Under the pieces are notes generated by a model, which worked only from the letters and a program-made list of their open reading frames with translations, ran no database searches and was not told the origin of the DNA. Positions 1 through 11,129 of a DNA stretch of 64,000 bases are shown piece after piece. The translations under genes and the position numbers were made by a program. Each line of letters starts with the position of its first letter. Within the stretch, counting starts at the first letter, position 1. The stretch comes from Filobasidium wieringae. Lineage: Eukaryota > Basidiomycota > Tremellomycetes > Filobasidiales > Filobasidiaceae. Location of the stretch: the NCBI GenBank assembly GCA_001600055.1, contig BCIV01000011.1:744001-808000 (forward strand). Direction: 5' to 3'.

Positions 1-1356
1 CCCCCCCACGGGACCTTCCATCACACAGACGGCGGTGGTCCTACGATCCTTCATCATCTTGGCCGCCTCCCTCACGCTGGTTCGGGCGGAGACCATGGGC
101 GGACCGAGTCTCGTGTTGAGGACCGAGTTCAGGTCGGGCAGGGCCATCTTGTCTTTAAGAGCTTCGGCGTAAGCCATCATGGCCGCCGCTTGAGGGTTCG
201 AACCCATCCCCCCTAATTCCGTCTGGACGCCGGCGAGGGCGGCGGTGAGTTGGGCAGAGGCCGAGGAGGAACGTTCGACCTTTGCCAAAGCCTCGTGAAA
301 GACTTTGGTGATATCGAGTAACCCTACGACATCGCCGTCTTCATTACAAACGGGCTAGAGAGGGCGTGTCGGATTCGAGAGTTCAGTATTCGTTTTGTTG
401 GCTAGGAAATCGGGCTCGTTCGGGTGGGACTGACCAAATGTCTGAAATGTTTCTCAACCATCAATTGGAGCGCGGCGGTAGCGCTGGTAGTATCCCGAGT
501 GACCATAGGGTTCTTGGTCATGATCTGACTGACCAAGGTGGTCCTCGGGTCGAGTCCTTCCGCAGTGACCTATCCGCACCCGCTCCAGTCAGCTCTCTAT
601 GTCTCCTCCCTTTCAAGCGGAAACCGAAACCTGATCTCGACTCACCCTGAAAGCCAAATCCTTTGCGGTAAAGATCCCACTAAGCCCCTCTTCCTCATCC
701 ACGACGAGCACGCAATCCGTCCTCTTGGCCGCACAGAGTTGACTGGCATCGCTCACGCTCATGTTCTCGGGTACGGTCAATGCGGGACTGGGTTTGAGGC
801 TGGCGACCGTGCCTTTTTGAGCTTGACGGCGGGAACGTTGGGCGGGGGCGTTGTAGCTCGAGGCGGGGAGGGGTTGGCCCGGGGTTGGGTTGGGGCCGGG
901 GCGTTTACGGGAGAGCTCTGATTCGATCTTACGACGTAGGGTCTAGCGGGGGGATGGGGGAGGTTGTGGTTAGTGTTCGGATTCGGGAATGGTTTGATCA
1001 GAGCCGGACAGGGAAGAGGTCATGATCGATCCAGCCTACGGCTCGAGCTCCCATCCATCCTCTCATACCCGATACCGATCCAGCTCAGCACTTCGCCAAC
1101 TCACCTCATCCCTCTTGCTCTGTTTCCTCCTGGTATCGCTGCTCAACGGACTGTTCATGCTCATTATATCGGCGCTCCTTCTAGGTGTGGGGGAAGAATC
1201 GAACTCGTAGCCTGACTGTTGTTGTTGGTGTTGTTGTTGGAGGTAGTTTGTTGGGACGGGGATCCTGGACATGCGTGGTGCGTGGTGCGAGTATACGTGG
1301 GCGGGTGTGAAGAGTGAAAGAGGGGCGATGTTCGATTTGTGGTGGATGGGATTCAA
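1..1356 (-). CDS. CBS-domain (CBS/PB1-type) protein, 3' end beyond window
   Basis: Exons on the minus strand are 1356-1105, 942-646, 569-435 and 354 to the window edge; all junctions keep frame. After a Gln- and Arg-rich N-terminus of about 120 residues come repeated CBS motifs. These include stretches reading DCVLVVDEEEGLSGIFTAKD and MTKNPMVTRDTTSA, then GDVVGLLDITKV, and a third repeat starts near the left edge (PPMVSARTSVREAAKMM). Tandem CBS pairs bind adenosyl ligands. Fungal proteins with this layout usually carry four CBS repeats followed by a PB1 domain, as in S. pombe Mug70, so the missing 3' part should hold the fourth CBS and a PB1. The first in-frame ATG at 1356 was chosen; one at 1164 is also possible. 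The first intron (943-1104, 162 nt) is longer than most here. The family call is firm; the cellular role is not known. Confidence 0.8.
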
Positions 1357-2033
1357 CGTTGAGATCTCTCTGATTGTTGATTGTTGTCAATGTCGAATCC
1401 CGCTCTCGCACGAATCCGCGGTGCGACACGTGTTGTTCGTTCATCTTCTACCATGTCGTCATCCACCTCGCCATAGCCATAACGTTCAATCACATGCACA
1501 GTTCGAGCAGTTCTCACAACGCAACAACCATTCGTTTCCAAGGACCAGCTTAAATCATGGCGCTATGGCAGTTTCGTACAACAGCTCATCTCATAGTGCA
1601 CGCACAAGCTCCGCGTGAACAGACTTGTCGCGCCTGTCGAATCCCGAATCCTTCACACATCGAGAATGAACAGGGTGGTAGCCAATCAAGCAGCATGTAG
1701 CAGTAGTACACTGTCCGGTACCATCCATACATCTCATAACAATATGATCTCTTGCTGTACAGTCGCACAGTCGCAATGAAGCCAAATGCGAGGTATATCA
1801 CCACTCGAGCCCATCACGTGATCCGAACCATGCCGAAAGTCCGGCAAGTCCGGGCCAGAGCGAGAGTTTCAGAATATAGAATATAGAATCCCGACCTCGT
1901 TCTCATTCTCCTCAGCGGTCAACTTGGTCGTCAGGCTCACAATTGGGAGGGTGGACGATGTTGATACCACCGATACTTGCTTGTAATCGTTTGGATAGGT
2001 GATACACCACTGCTACCCACTGGATAGACGACG
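1357..2033. other. Divergent intergenic region
   Basis: About 680 bases between the CBS-protein gene (leftward) and the transporter gene (rightward). It must hold both promoters. No TATA box, repeat or coding stretch could be defended. Short open frames on either strand do not continue across splice sites. Confidence 0.5.
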
Positions 2034-4572
2034 ATGTCACAGGAAAAACCAGCCGAGATGGGTCAATCGGGGATCATCCCCGGTCCCTCCCCTCTCCCTC
2101 TCAATTCAAGAACCCCAAACCCAGAACCGGACCAATCAACCCTATCCTCCTCGACCCTCCACACCCCCGGCCCCCAAAAAGCGCACAGCCCCGATCCTAA
2201 TCAGGTCACTTTCGAAGAGGGAGATCCGGATGATCCGCTTAATATGGGAAGGGGAAGGAAATGGGCGGCGGTGATGGCCGTTGGATCGGGGGCGATTTGC
2301 GTGTGAGTCGCTTGCTTTTGTGCGGGAAAGGGTGGGAGGAGTGGGGTTGATTGCGGGATCTGGTTTTTCTTGCTCCCCATCTATCGCTCATCGCTCATCG
2401 CTCATCGCTCATCGCTCATCGCTCGATCCACTACTCTACAGCACATGCGCCTCCTCGATGGCCGCCTCCACTTACACGGGGATCGAACGTGACTTTCATA
2501 TCTCACAGGAAATCGCCATCCTCAGCGTCTCCCTCTTCGTCCTAGGACTAGGCTCCGGTCCGCTCTTACTGGGACCTATCAGTGAATTCGTTGGACGCAG
2601 GAAGGTGCGTCCCCGTTCGGGTCGGGTCCGGGTCGAGTCGAGTCGAGTCGTGTTGGAGAAATCGAATTGATTCAAGGGTTTGGGTTCGGCGTTGATCATC
2701 GGGATAGGTCTATTTGGCCAGTTATACGGTCTTCTTACTGTTCAACTTACCCGTCGCGTTCGCCAATAACATGCGTAAGCTAATTCATTCTTGTGCTATC
2801 CGTTGTCATCGCCTTGTGCTCGTCACTGAACCTCGTCCTTCTTGTTGCTGTGCGATCCCGATGATGATCGACGAATCAATTACGCCAGCGGTCCATCTGA
2901 TCTTCCGATTCCTAACCGGGTTCGCGGGGAGTGCTTTCCTCTCCATAGCGGGCGGGACGGTCAGTGATATGTTCATCAACGAGGAGGTCGGACCGTTAGT
3001 CTTTCGTCTCGTCTCGTCTCGGCTTGGCTTGAGCGTGGGTTGGGTCAAGGGGGAGGGGAAGTTGATCTGGTTTTGACTTCTTTTCGGTCGGGGGCGGTAG
3101 ACCTATGGCTCGTAAGCTTCTTCTTCCCACTCTCTCTGCGTGAAAAGGAGGACCGAACGAGCTCGCTTACCCCCCCTCCCTCTCCTCCGGCCCACCCGAA
3201 TCCGCAGTATACAGCGTCTCCCCATTCTTCGGCCCCGTCCTCGGCCCGCTATTGGCAGGGTTCATCAACCAGAATACCAATTGGCGCTGGACCTATTACC
3301 TCGTGATCATCTGGTCCGCCGTCGAGTTGGCCTTGTTGGCGGTTTTCGTGAAGGAATCGTATCGACCGGAGGTTTTGAGGGCTAAGGCTGTCAGGTGAGT
3401 GCGAAGCGGAGGAAAGGAGGGGAGCGGGATGGGGAGGTTGATTGGTGATTTTGCCTCATCTGCCTTGCTCGGAATGGACTCGGACTTGGAATTGAATGGA
3501 ATTGGGATTGAAATTGTAAGGTTGAGGAAGGAGACGGGCAATCGGGAGCTATACGCTCCGATCGAGAAGAACGAGAAGAGTTTCGTCCAGGCGGTACTGT
3601 TCAGTTGTAAAACCCCATTCAGTCCGTCCGGTCGATCACGACACCACCACGCGGCTTCAAGCTGATAAGACCCTTCCTCGTCCTGCACTCTAGAAATCCT
3701 CGCGACGGAGATAATGGCCCTGCTTTTGAACCTATGGACGGCTCTGCTCTTAGGCATCCTCTATCTGTTCTTTAACGCCATTCCGCTCGTCTTCAGGGGG
3801 AAACATGGGTTGTGAGTGATCCCGGTCGCGGAAGAATATGCAGGGGGGTCTTAGTGAGGTTCTGTTTGGGTGGGTAGCTCGTTACAGGAGAGTGGACTGG
3901 CTTTCTTGGGGATCGGAGTGGGGCAGATCATCGCTGCTTCGACTACACCGTTTTGGACTAGGTTCGTCCGTTCGCTTTGAACGCTGCGTGGCGATCCGAT
4001 GAGATCCGTCTGATGACGGTCGTGTTTCCAGGGTATATCGAAAACAGGCTGTCAAACATGGCGGTAAAGCTCCCCCCGAAGCGAGGTTGATCATGGGGAT
4101 GGCGGGGGCCATCGTCACTCCGATCGGGATGTTCTGGTTCGCGTTCACGACTTACGGGGGGGTACATTGGATCGTACCCATCATCGGCACGGTTCCTTTC
4201 GGGATGGGAATCGTCTGGGTCTTCACCAGCGTTTTCACTTACCTTGTCGAGTGAGTTTCAGGATCGGTCGTCGTGTTGGGTGTGGAAGGGACGTTGATGG
4301 TTGTCGATCGATTTGATCCGATCTGCTGGGGGGGTAACAGTGCCTATCGACCGGTAGCGGCGAGCGCAATGGCGAGCAACTCGGCACTCCGGTCTTCCTT
4401 TGCCGCGGGGTTCCCGTTGTTCTCCAACCAGATGTACCGGAGGCTGGGGACCGTAGGAGCTTCGGGCCTGTTGGCGGGTCTGACGCTCGTCATGGTCCCG
4501 CTCCCGTTCGTCTTCTTCTCCATCGGGGCTAGGGTGAGGAGTAGGAGCAAGTTCGGGACGCCGACGGGGTGA
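2034..4572 (+). CDS. MFS transporter, DHA1 (drug:H+ antiporter) type
   Basis: Eleven exons: 2034-2302, 2442-2604, 2708-2774, 2889-2994, 3101-3111, 3208-3394, 3521-3621, 3694-3811, 3878-3961, 4032-4250 and 4341-4572. All phases agree and give 518 residues. A 90-residue hydrophilic N-terminus is followed by 12 hydrophobic segments. DHA1 signposts are visible: LGSGPLLLGPISEFVGRRK between segments 2 and 3 (motif A position), and MALYSVSPFFGPVLGPLLAG with NWRWTYY after it (motif C). Members sit in the plasma membrane and export drugs, polyamines or small metabolites by proton antiport; the substrate cannot be inferred. Exon 5 is only 11 nt. Intron 1 contains a heptamer repeat. Neighbouring genes do not suggest a pathway. 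Confidence 0.9.
2384..2425 (+). repeat. Heptanucleotide tandem repeat in an intron
   Basis: Six head-to-tail copies of TCGCTCA, the last with one change, lie inside the first intron of the transporter gene. It is a simple-sequence tract likely to vary in length between strains. Confidence 0.9.
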
Positions 4573-4820
4573 GGAGGAGGGCCGTTAGGATCGTTAGGGT
4601 ACAGGGGTTGTTGCTGGTTACTGGTCTGCTTGTGTAGGTATGAAACGTGTACACTGTATCGCCCCTGTATCATGCATTTAGCGCGATTACGTCACGTCCG
4701 AGTGAACGTTTCCATTTCCGTGATCGTCCCACAGATCAAACTCGATCACCACCAGCGATCGCTCAACTGCCAACGCACCGCTCACCGCTCCACCGCTCAT
4801 CTCGACTGCAGCGGCCCACC

Positions 4821-6216
4821 ATGTCATCCACCAACGTCCCTCCCTCAGAATCCCATAGGGCGTTGCTCTTCGACAGCCCATCCACCAGACACGCTTCTCC
4901 AGAGACGATGCCCTTCTCTATAGGCAGCCTCGGACGACGCACCTTGAACGCCAACCCCAACCTCAACGCAGAGGCCGGTCCTTCCCACACCAACACGTTC
5001 AGCTCCAGGTTCGGAACGAGGAGACCTTCCGTCTTACAGGAACATTACGACGACGACTCGGGGAACGATCTCGATCGGGATCAGGTCCTGCAGCCCGACT
5101 ATCGAGCTCAACACCATATCGGTTCCTTGTTACAGACGAACCCCATGTTGAACCTCTACACGGACGATGCGGCCAATAATGGTACTTCCCCTGCCGCTGC
5201 CGGACTTTCGAATCGATCGAGAGCCGGACACCCTTTCGGCTCCCCTTCTTCCCCACCCCGAGCCAACCCTTTCGGACCGATCGGAATGGCTGATGGAGGG
5301 ATCGCGGGGACTATGGACGAGACGGAGGAAGTCGACCTGAGACCTCCTCCTAGTGTTCACGACCATTACGTCGCTTCCCAGCTGGCCGAGGCGGAAGCGC
5401 TATTAGAAGAAGAGGGGTTCGGGGAATCAGGAAATGATGGTCGTCGGTCTCCGAAAAGACCCACGAGAGATCTGTTCGGGAACGTCATGCATGATGATGA
5501 TGATGATGATGATGATGATCGGTTCGGGACCGAGGATACCTACCCTATGAGATCCGCTTCCCATATGATGAGACATCTGGATAAACTCTTCGCCCTCCAG
5601 AGTGAGATCGCACAGATGCATTTCGATCTGGAAGATATAGACGTTACCCCCGAACTGGACCCTGATGATCCAGATCCAGATCCAGATCACCCCTCGGGAA
5701 GGGATCATAAACGACGGAAATCATCTTTCAATCAAACACCATCGTTCAATCCCGGACTGTCGGGATCGTTCGGAACCGATACGCCTAAATCGCCAAAGGG
5801 CACGAAAGGGAACCCGAAATCCCCAAAAGCAAAAGACACCCCGCTAGATCCGGGGAAAAAGGGGGAGGAGGGGAAGAAGAGCGATGATGACGGGACGACA
5901 AAGGATGATCTCTTCGAGGATCAGAAACTCAATAAAATCGTAACCGGGGTAAGTCATCCCCCCCCCCCTATCCTCTTCCCCTCTTCCAGCTCTGACTTCA
6001 ACCCCCCCCCTTCCTCTCGTGGGAGAGGAACAGTTATCCCAACTCTCCATCCTCTTGAATCAATTCCACTCCACCCCTCATCCTAATCTGGACGAGGAAT
6101 TCCCCGATTCCCCCAAGACGAACGAGTTCGCGAGGGATATGCCTTTTACACCGGAGGAACAGGAGCGGGAAGGGGGGGGGAGAGGGAAGGGGAAGCCGGT
6201 ACCGTTTGATACTTGA
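4821..6216 (+). CDS. Acidic, low-complexity protein of unknown function
   Basis: Two exons, 4821-5948 and 6034-6216, give about 436 residues. The acceptor of the single intron is ambiguous: an AG six bases upstream would add two residues. The start is the ATG at 4821; the frame is open upstream, but no better-placed ATG is evident. The protein is Ser/Pro-rich, with a run of nine Asp encoded by GAT repeats at 5494-5520, an Asp-Pro-rich stretch, and Lys/Asp/Ser-rich linkers. Two amphipathic helical segments stand out: one around HLDKLFALQSEIAQMHFDLE and one in the second exon around QLSILLNQFHS. I do not recognise the family. The helices hint at a scaffold or coiled-coil partner, but that is inference only. 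Confidence 0.75.
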
Positions 6217-6687
6217 ATGGGTTGGGAGAAGTGTGAGAGAAAAGGGGGAGTTGGATAGTATGTGATTGATATACCCTGAATTTGTCTGAAGAGGATGTTT
6301 TAGGTCCAGCATCGACGGACTCTACACTCTGTGATATCGCTCTGCCTTGCGTTACTACTCTCAAGTCGGCTGAAAAGCTCGCTTGGGATCATGGCCTTAT
6401 GAAACGATGTCAAAAGTATTCTACACAGTGTTATGCCCTTGATTCTGCTCTGCGTCAAGCTGACAAGGTAGACATAGCTGAGGTGATGGCTAGAATGCGT
6501 AGAATGAGAATGATGGGGGTAATGTTCAAGTTGATACGTTGATACATCACATGTCGATACATTGCATATGTCGATACATCGCTTTCATGTGTCGCATTGC
6601 CAGCAGAGCAGCCAGCGAAAGCAGAGAGCTCTCACGTGTCGAATTCAACCAGCAAGGCTCACAGTCAAGCTCAGGCAGCAGAGCTTC
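6217..6687. other. Intergenic region with degenerate short repeats
   Basis: Downstream of the acidic-protein gene. From about 6600 into the next ORF (to about 6745) the words AGCAGAGCT and CA[CT][AG]TGTCGA recur several times with changes, including two CACGTG hexamers. A TATATAAAGG sequence lies at about 6764. No coding reading is supported on the plus strand. Confidence 0.4.
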
Positions 6688-7494
6688 TCATATGTCGAGT
6701 TCAGCCAGCAGAGCTTTCACGTGTATCGAGCACGCTGTCCTCGCAGAGCTCGCAGAATCATATATAAAGGCTGACTTGCGTTCTTCGTTCTTCCCTGTCG
6801 CGACTCTTTTCCTCTGCTCCTCACCATCGCATCGCATCGCATCGCCACGATCAGACCACCGTGTACGGCAATTCAACCGGGTCAGAGTCTGCGTGTGTCC
6901 TCCGAATTCTTCTTTGATTTTCGCTACAAAAGCGTCCTGCTCAAACTCTTTTCCCTCCAAGCCTACTAGCTCGACGTTAAACTGCTCCCAAGTCGTTCTT
7001 ATCAGTATAACGCCGTTCTTGGCATCCTTCAAGCTTCGTATGCTTCCAGTCTCAATATCGTTGTTTTTAAGCAACGTATCCCGTAACTACCTCAAATGTA
7101 ACAGGCTCGCTGATTTGATCGGATCGCTCCAATTCGTTTTACGAATGGCGGCGTTGAGCTCGACGACCCCCTTGTAATGCGCAACGGTAGCATCCTCATC
7201 AAATGCCGCTCGGATGACGTCAAGGTTGTAGGGATCGACTTCCGGAAGGTCAAGTGCGGGGGTGAGATCGTCATCCAGTCGTCGGTTGTCGTTCCCGTCT
7301 CCTCTCCAGATCCAGCCTCTCCCGTCAAGTAAGACTCCCAAGTCATGAATCTTGATACCCGATCCGCCCGAACTTTTAGTCGCATTTGAAGGATGCCCAC
7401 TGATCTCGTCGCTTTCCCCATAATAGGAAGATGGACTGACGTCCCTAGATCCTATCGAGGAGGTTTCGGAGGTTGTTATTAAGAAATCAGACAT
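6688..7494 (-). CDS. Possible hypothetical protein (one short intron or a premature stop)
   Basis: From an ATG at 7494 the minus strand is open to a TAG near 7087. The same frame then continues open to 6688. A 48-nt GT-AG intron (7043-7090) would remove the stop and keep frame, giving exons 7494-7091 and 7042-6688 and about 252 residues. The product starts MSDFLITTSETSS and has stretches such as DPYNLDVIRAAFDEDATVAH and TWEQFNVELVGLEGKEFEQD that look like real protein. I recognise no family. The alternative is a decaying gene with one nonsense codon. The C-terminal part runs into the repeat-rich stretch at about 6690-6745, which lowers confidence there. Confidence 0.35.
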
Positions 7495-8856
7495 GAGAAT
7501 GACTAAACCACCAGATCTGGTCAATCGAGTTAGCTTCAGGTGCGTTATGTCCCGCCTCAATCAGTTCAACTCGATTTCCTGATTCACCGTGGATTTTATA
7601 GCCTATCCTGTGATATCGCGCTTCTCGAGCGCGACGAGTCGTACAAAGGAAGACGAAATGACGCCTTGTCAAGGCCTCGTCCGTCGATCTCCCGGCTGGT
7701 CAGATCATCATGGCAGCATATGAGAGACACTCAATCAAGTATAGCCTTAGGATCGCCGCATCACTCCTCGAAGAAGAGCGATATTTCGAGTGTCGGACCC
7801 AACGGATTCCACCGGGTAGCCAACTTCTGTTGTGAGATCGCGCATGATGGATGATCGTCCTACATGTAGTCAGTAGTAAGCAGGCATTTTTTCGCAGGAT
7901 TTCTACGACGAGATGAATGTACAGTACTGTACAATATCGGGAACCCGGAATTTCCAGACGCATCCTATTCATTGGCGCTAATCGCGATAATCTTTCCAGA
8001 ACGAGGCCCGCGAGTGAATCAAAAGGAATCAGACATAAGACTGAAAGTATGATGGCTAGAGTTACGGCATAGTTCACGGTCTCCGGACATACCAGTATGT
8101 AAAGTCAATATTGCCTTCAACCCTCCTCAAAAAGGGAGACCGTAGCTTGCGACATATGATCTTCTTCCCGCCGAATTGCGCTTTTCGAGAGGCGCGCGAG
8201 CTAATGTCGATACGTGAGCTTGAGCCTCGGTGTGCACCAGGATGAGCCGTTGAATTACCGTGTACCACATGTTCAAGCGTCACGGGTGTGTATGTACCAC
8301 TTAAGTTATCAGTTCATGAGTATGATGGTGGAAGGCGTCAGATTTTTACGGCTACCGATCAATGCTCATAGAGGAGACCACGAATCACAACAATCAATGC
8401 GACTTGAAATTCTGTACTCGACACCCGCAAACCTTTCATGGTATCTGACGGCTTCTCTGATCTCAAAGACTTCTGCTCGCAGCAATCTGACTGATTCGTT
8501 TGATAAGGATCGATTCCATCTTCCTCACTACATTCAGATATCTTGCAAAGTGTGACGTCGCACCTGTTGACTAGAGTCTGCGGAACGTGCATAATATATC
8601 ATTTGCTTAGACGAGGAGTTGTCCAAGTGTTGTGTCTGCAACGGTATCATCACGAAATCTTTTTAGAGTATTAGCTCTCAAAACAACTTGCTTGTATTCT
8701 GGAGGATTTGTCCATATCAAACATCTTGAATCTGTCTGCCAAGAGACGTCCTTCAAGTCGATCTGTCTTATCAATTTCAAGACGCTGAGTTCGATAGCTA
8801 CCGTCGAATACTTATGTCTAGATCTGTTTCTTCTCGGAACAGAGCACTCTCTGGAT
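7495..8856. other. Gene-poor stretch
   Basis: No gene model could be assembled. On the minus strand 8607-8850 is open for about 80 codons, but it does not join in frame to the neighbouring exons, and the plus strand is also open there, so neither is called. Nothing resembling a tRNA, transposon terminus or tandem repeat was seen. Confidence 0.4.
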
Positions 8857-10639
8857 TCAGTGAGAGATATTGATCATGTGATTCTCCGGATTATGAGGTG
8901 ATATGATATTCGTCTTTGTCCATCAACAGGTTCAGCGCGGGGAGGGGGGGTAGCCACATTTATCGGTCCCTGCTCGGCGATCGAGACCAGCACAGTAGCG
9001 GCATCATCAGCCTCAGGAGGAAGAACATACAGCTTGTCCCTATATACCCCGCCAGATAAGGAATATGGGCCAGCGCTGGTTGCCCTTTGATACCTGGAGA
9101 TATATCTCTGTCAAGAAATTTTCTGTCAAGAAAGAGACTGTTGCAGTTCACTCTTATTTCACAAGTAAAGCGTTGTTCAGAGCCAGTGCCACGACAGCTC
9201 TAACCAGCGCATCCGCGCGCGTAGTAAATACGGAAGTAGATGTACTTTTGGTTCATGATATCATTACCAAGACTGACCTCCTTTTTTTCCTTATTCACTG
9301 TACACCTTTATCAAGCTTGATGGTTTCAAGCCATTTCGCGTAAATCGTAATCGCTTCATTTTTCCACTTGTTTGCGCCACGTGCACACGATATACGGTCC
9401 ATCTCTATGTGCGCTGCTTCCAACACATGTGCTACTTCTCCCAGTATCATCCTGCTCTGTTCCTCTGTGAGTGCGTTCCGTACCGCCATGCTACTAGAGT
9501 CGAGACGGCCGATCAATTGGTCGATCACAAGTTTACATCCAATCACTTCCGCTGAAACCCTTTGGGAGTTCAATTCGCCTTGAACGTTGCTGCACCTGCT
9601 TAATAGATCAAAAGGATCTAACTGTGATAATGCTTCTAAGATGCTTCTTCGCAACTCGTAGGGAGAAAGCGGCTCTAGCCCTTGCCATTTCGTCGAGTAA
9701 ACCGATGTTAACGTGAATTGACACCAGGAGGACCAGTCGAAGCTGGGTGTGTACGAGTTAGATGCCGTGGAATAGCCTCTATTCTCAACGTGATCACAGA
9801 GAGATGCGACTGAAACATCTGCCTTTTAGCCGTGTATCACCGCAGCATCAGACAAATCTGGGACGTGCAGTCGAGCCTGACTCACGTGAAACATGATCGA
9901 ACAGCCGTCTATAGATTTTGTGTAGATATACCAGATATACCAAGGGTGATCGAATCGTTATATCGTTACTATAATAGTCTCGTACATATACGTAAAGAGA
10001 TATATCTGCACGGCTTCCCTAGCCAGAGCGCATGGAAGCCACAAAGGAAACCTTATGTCTGCTGTTCTGTCTGATGGCATTATCAGGACTTATGAAGCAG
10101 TGATGCGTCATCAATCCTGCTGAAAGGATACCTTGACAGAGGTGGGCTGCTAACTTCCAGTACACTCATCGTGTACATTTCGACAGGGTGAATGAGAACT
10201 GTCATCCATAGATTGTATAGGTTGGACTTTCTTTGAGACTCCCTAAGTTCTACACTACCTTGCTCGTTGACATCACAATATCCCGGTTATTTGACCATTT
10301 GGATAGCCTGGATCGCAGTAAGATTGATCGAATAGGTATAACAAGATAAGGGTTGAACTTTATCGCAATGCCCGATAACCTTGACAGTTATAGCGCTCGA
10401 TTCTCACTCCAAATCTTCGAAGCCTTGCTCAGCCAGGTGTAGGGTGCTCTGTGGATCCTCAATCGTTTGTATAGCTTTAGTCATCGCCTTCATACCATCT
10501 ACGATATCTCTGTCTTTCAACGTATAGCTTTCTCAAGCTCAATGATTTAGGTCTTTACGCTCAACGGAAAGATTGACTACTCAAGTTGGAAGAGAGCGAT
10601 TGTGAATGTCTAAACGTTGTACTCGCGCGTCGGTTCCAT
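8857..10639 (-). CDS. Unrecognised nine-exon gene beside phytoene desaturase
   Basis: Exons, 5' to 3': 10639-10623, 10527-10408, 10242-10132, 10051-9986, 9908-9886, 9809-9299, 9244-9163, 9107-8958 and 8913-8857. Every junction is GT-AG with matching phase, giving about 378 residues. Most introns are 54-95 nt; one of 165 nt (10243-10407) is less certain and may hide a micro-exon, and the last is only 44 nt. The product begins MEPTR and has coherent helical text such as LWMTVLIHPVEMYTMSVLEV, FPLWLPCALAREAVQIYLF, FDWSSWCQFTLTSVYSTKW and LYVLPPEADDAATVLVSIAE. The style resembles the C-terminal half of fungal-specific transcription factors, but no DNA-binding domain is visible, so the function is unknown. 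The middle exons are much safer than the two ends. Confidence 0.5.
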
Positions 10640-11129
10640 GGATCCGTACGGACACTTATATTACTCATTCAGGCATGAACTATAAAACCTTTGTATGACT
10701 CGGTGCGCTGCATGATGGCGAGTCTGGCGCGCTATCTTGCTTCTCAAGAAGACTCAGTCAGATGTGGTATCAGGTGAAGATCTTTGCGATAACGTATCGC
10801 CACCAAGAGTGAAAAACGCTGTGTGACGCCCTTACGTAATCAGGCTAGCATCTTGTTCAGCACATGCAACAACCAACCAGAAATAAGAGCACATAGACAA
10901 ATACAAATGGTGCGTAGTCATATCAGCGCTTGCCTGCGCGCTTGAATGACTTGCATCGAATCGTACTCCATACATGTACAGCCGTACGAACAGATCCCTC
11001 TTATACAATAAATTATCGACATATGGAGTCTGCTAACTGTCGGATGCTTGGCTCGTTAGGGTCCGAACGAGGCTTCAGGACCTACCAGATGAGACTGATG
11101 AAACACGTATTATATGACTTGCTCTAGAT
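10640..11129. other. Intergenic region downstream of phytoene desaturase
   Basis: About 490 bases between the stop of the desaturase gene and the predicted start of the next minus-strand gene. It presumably holds the desaturase 3' UTR and the promoter of the downstream gene. No coding stretch, repeat or RNA gene was recognised. Confidence 0.4.

Noticed and set aside
6539..7177. 212-codon plus-strand open frame
   Set aside because: It is Ser/Arg-rich with no protein-like pattern, covers a degenerate repeat, and lies antisense to a better-looking minus-strand frame.
8607..8850. About 80 open minus-strand codons downstream of the hidden gene
   Set aside because: It looks mildly coding but cannot be joined in phase to the upstream exons, and the plus strand is open over the same bases.
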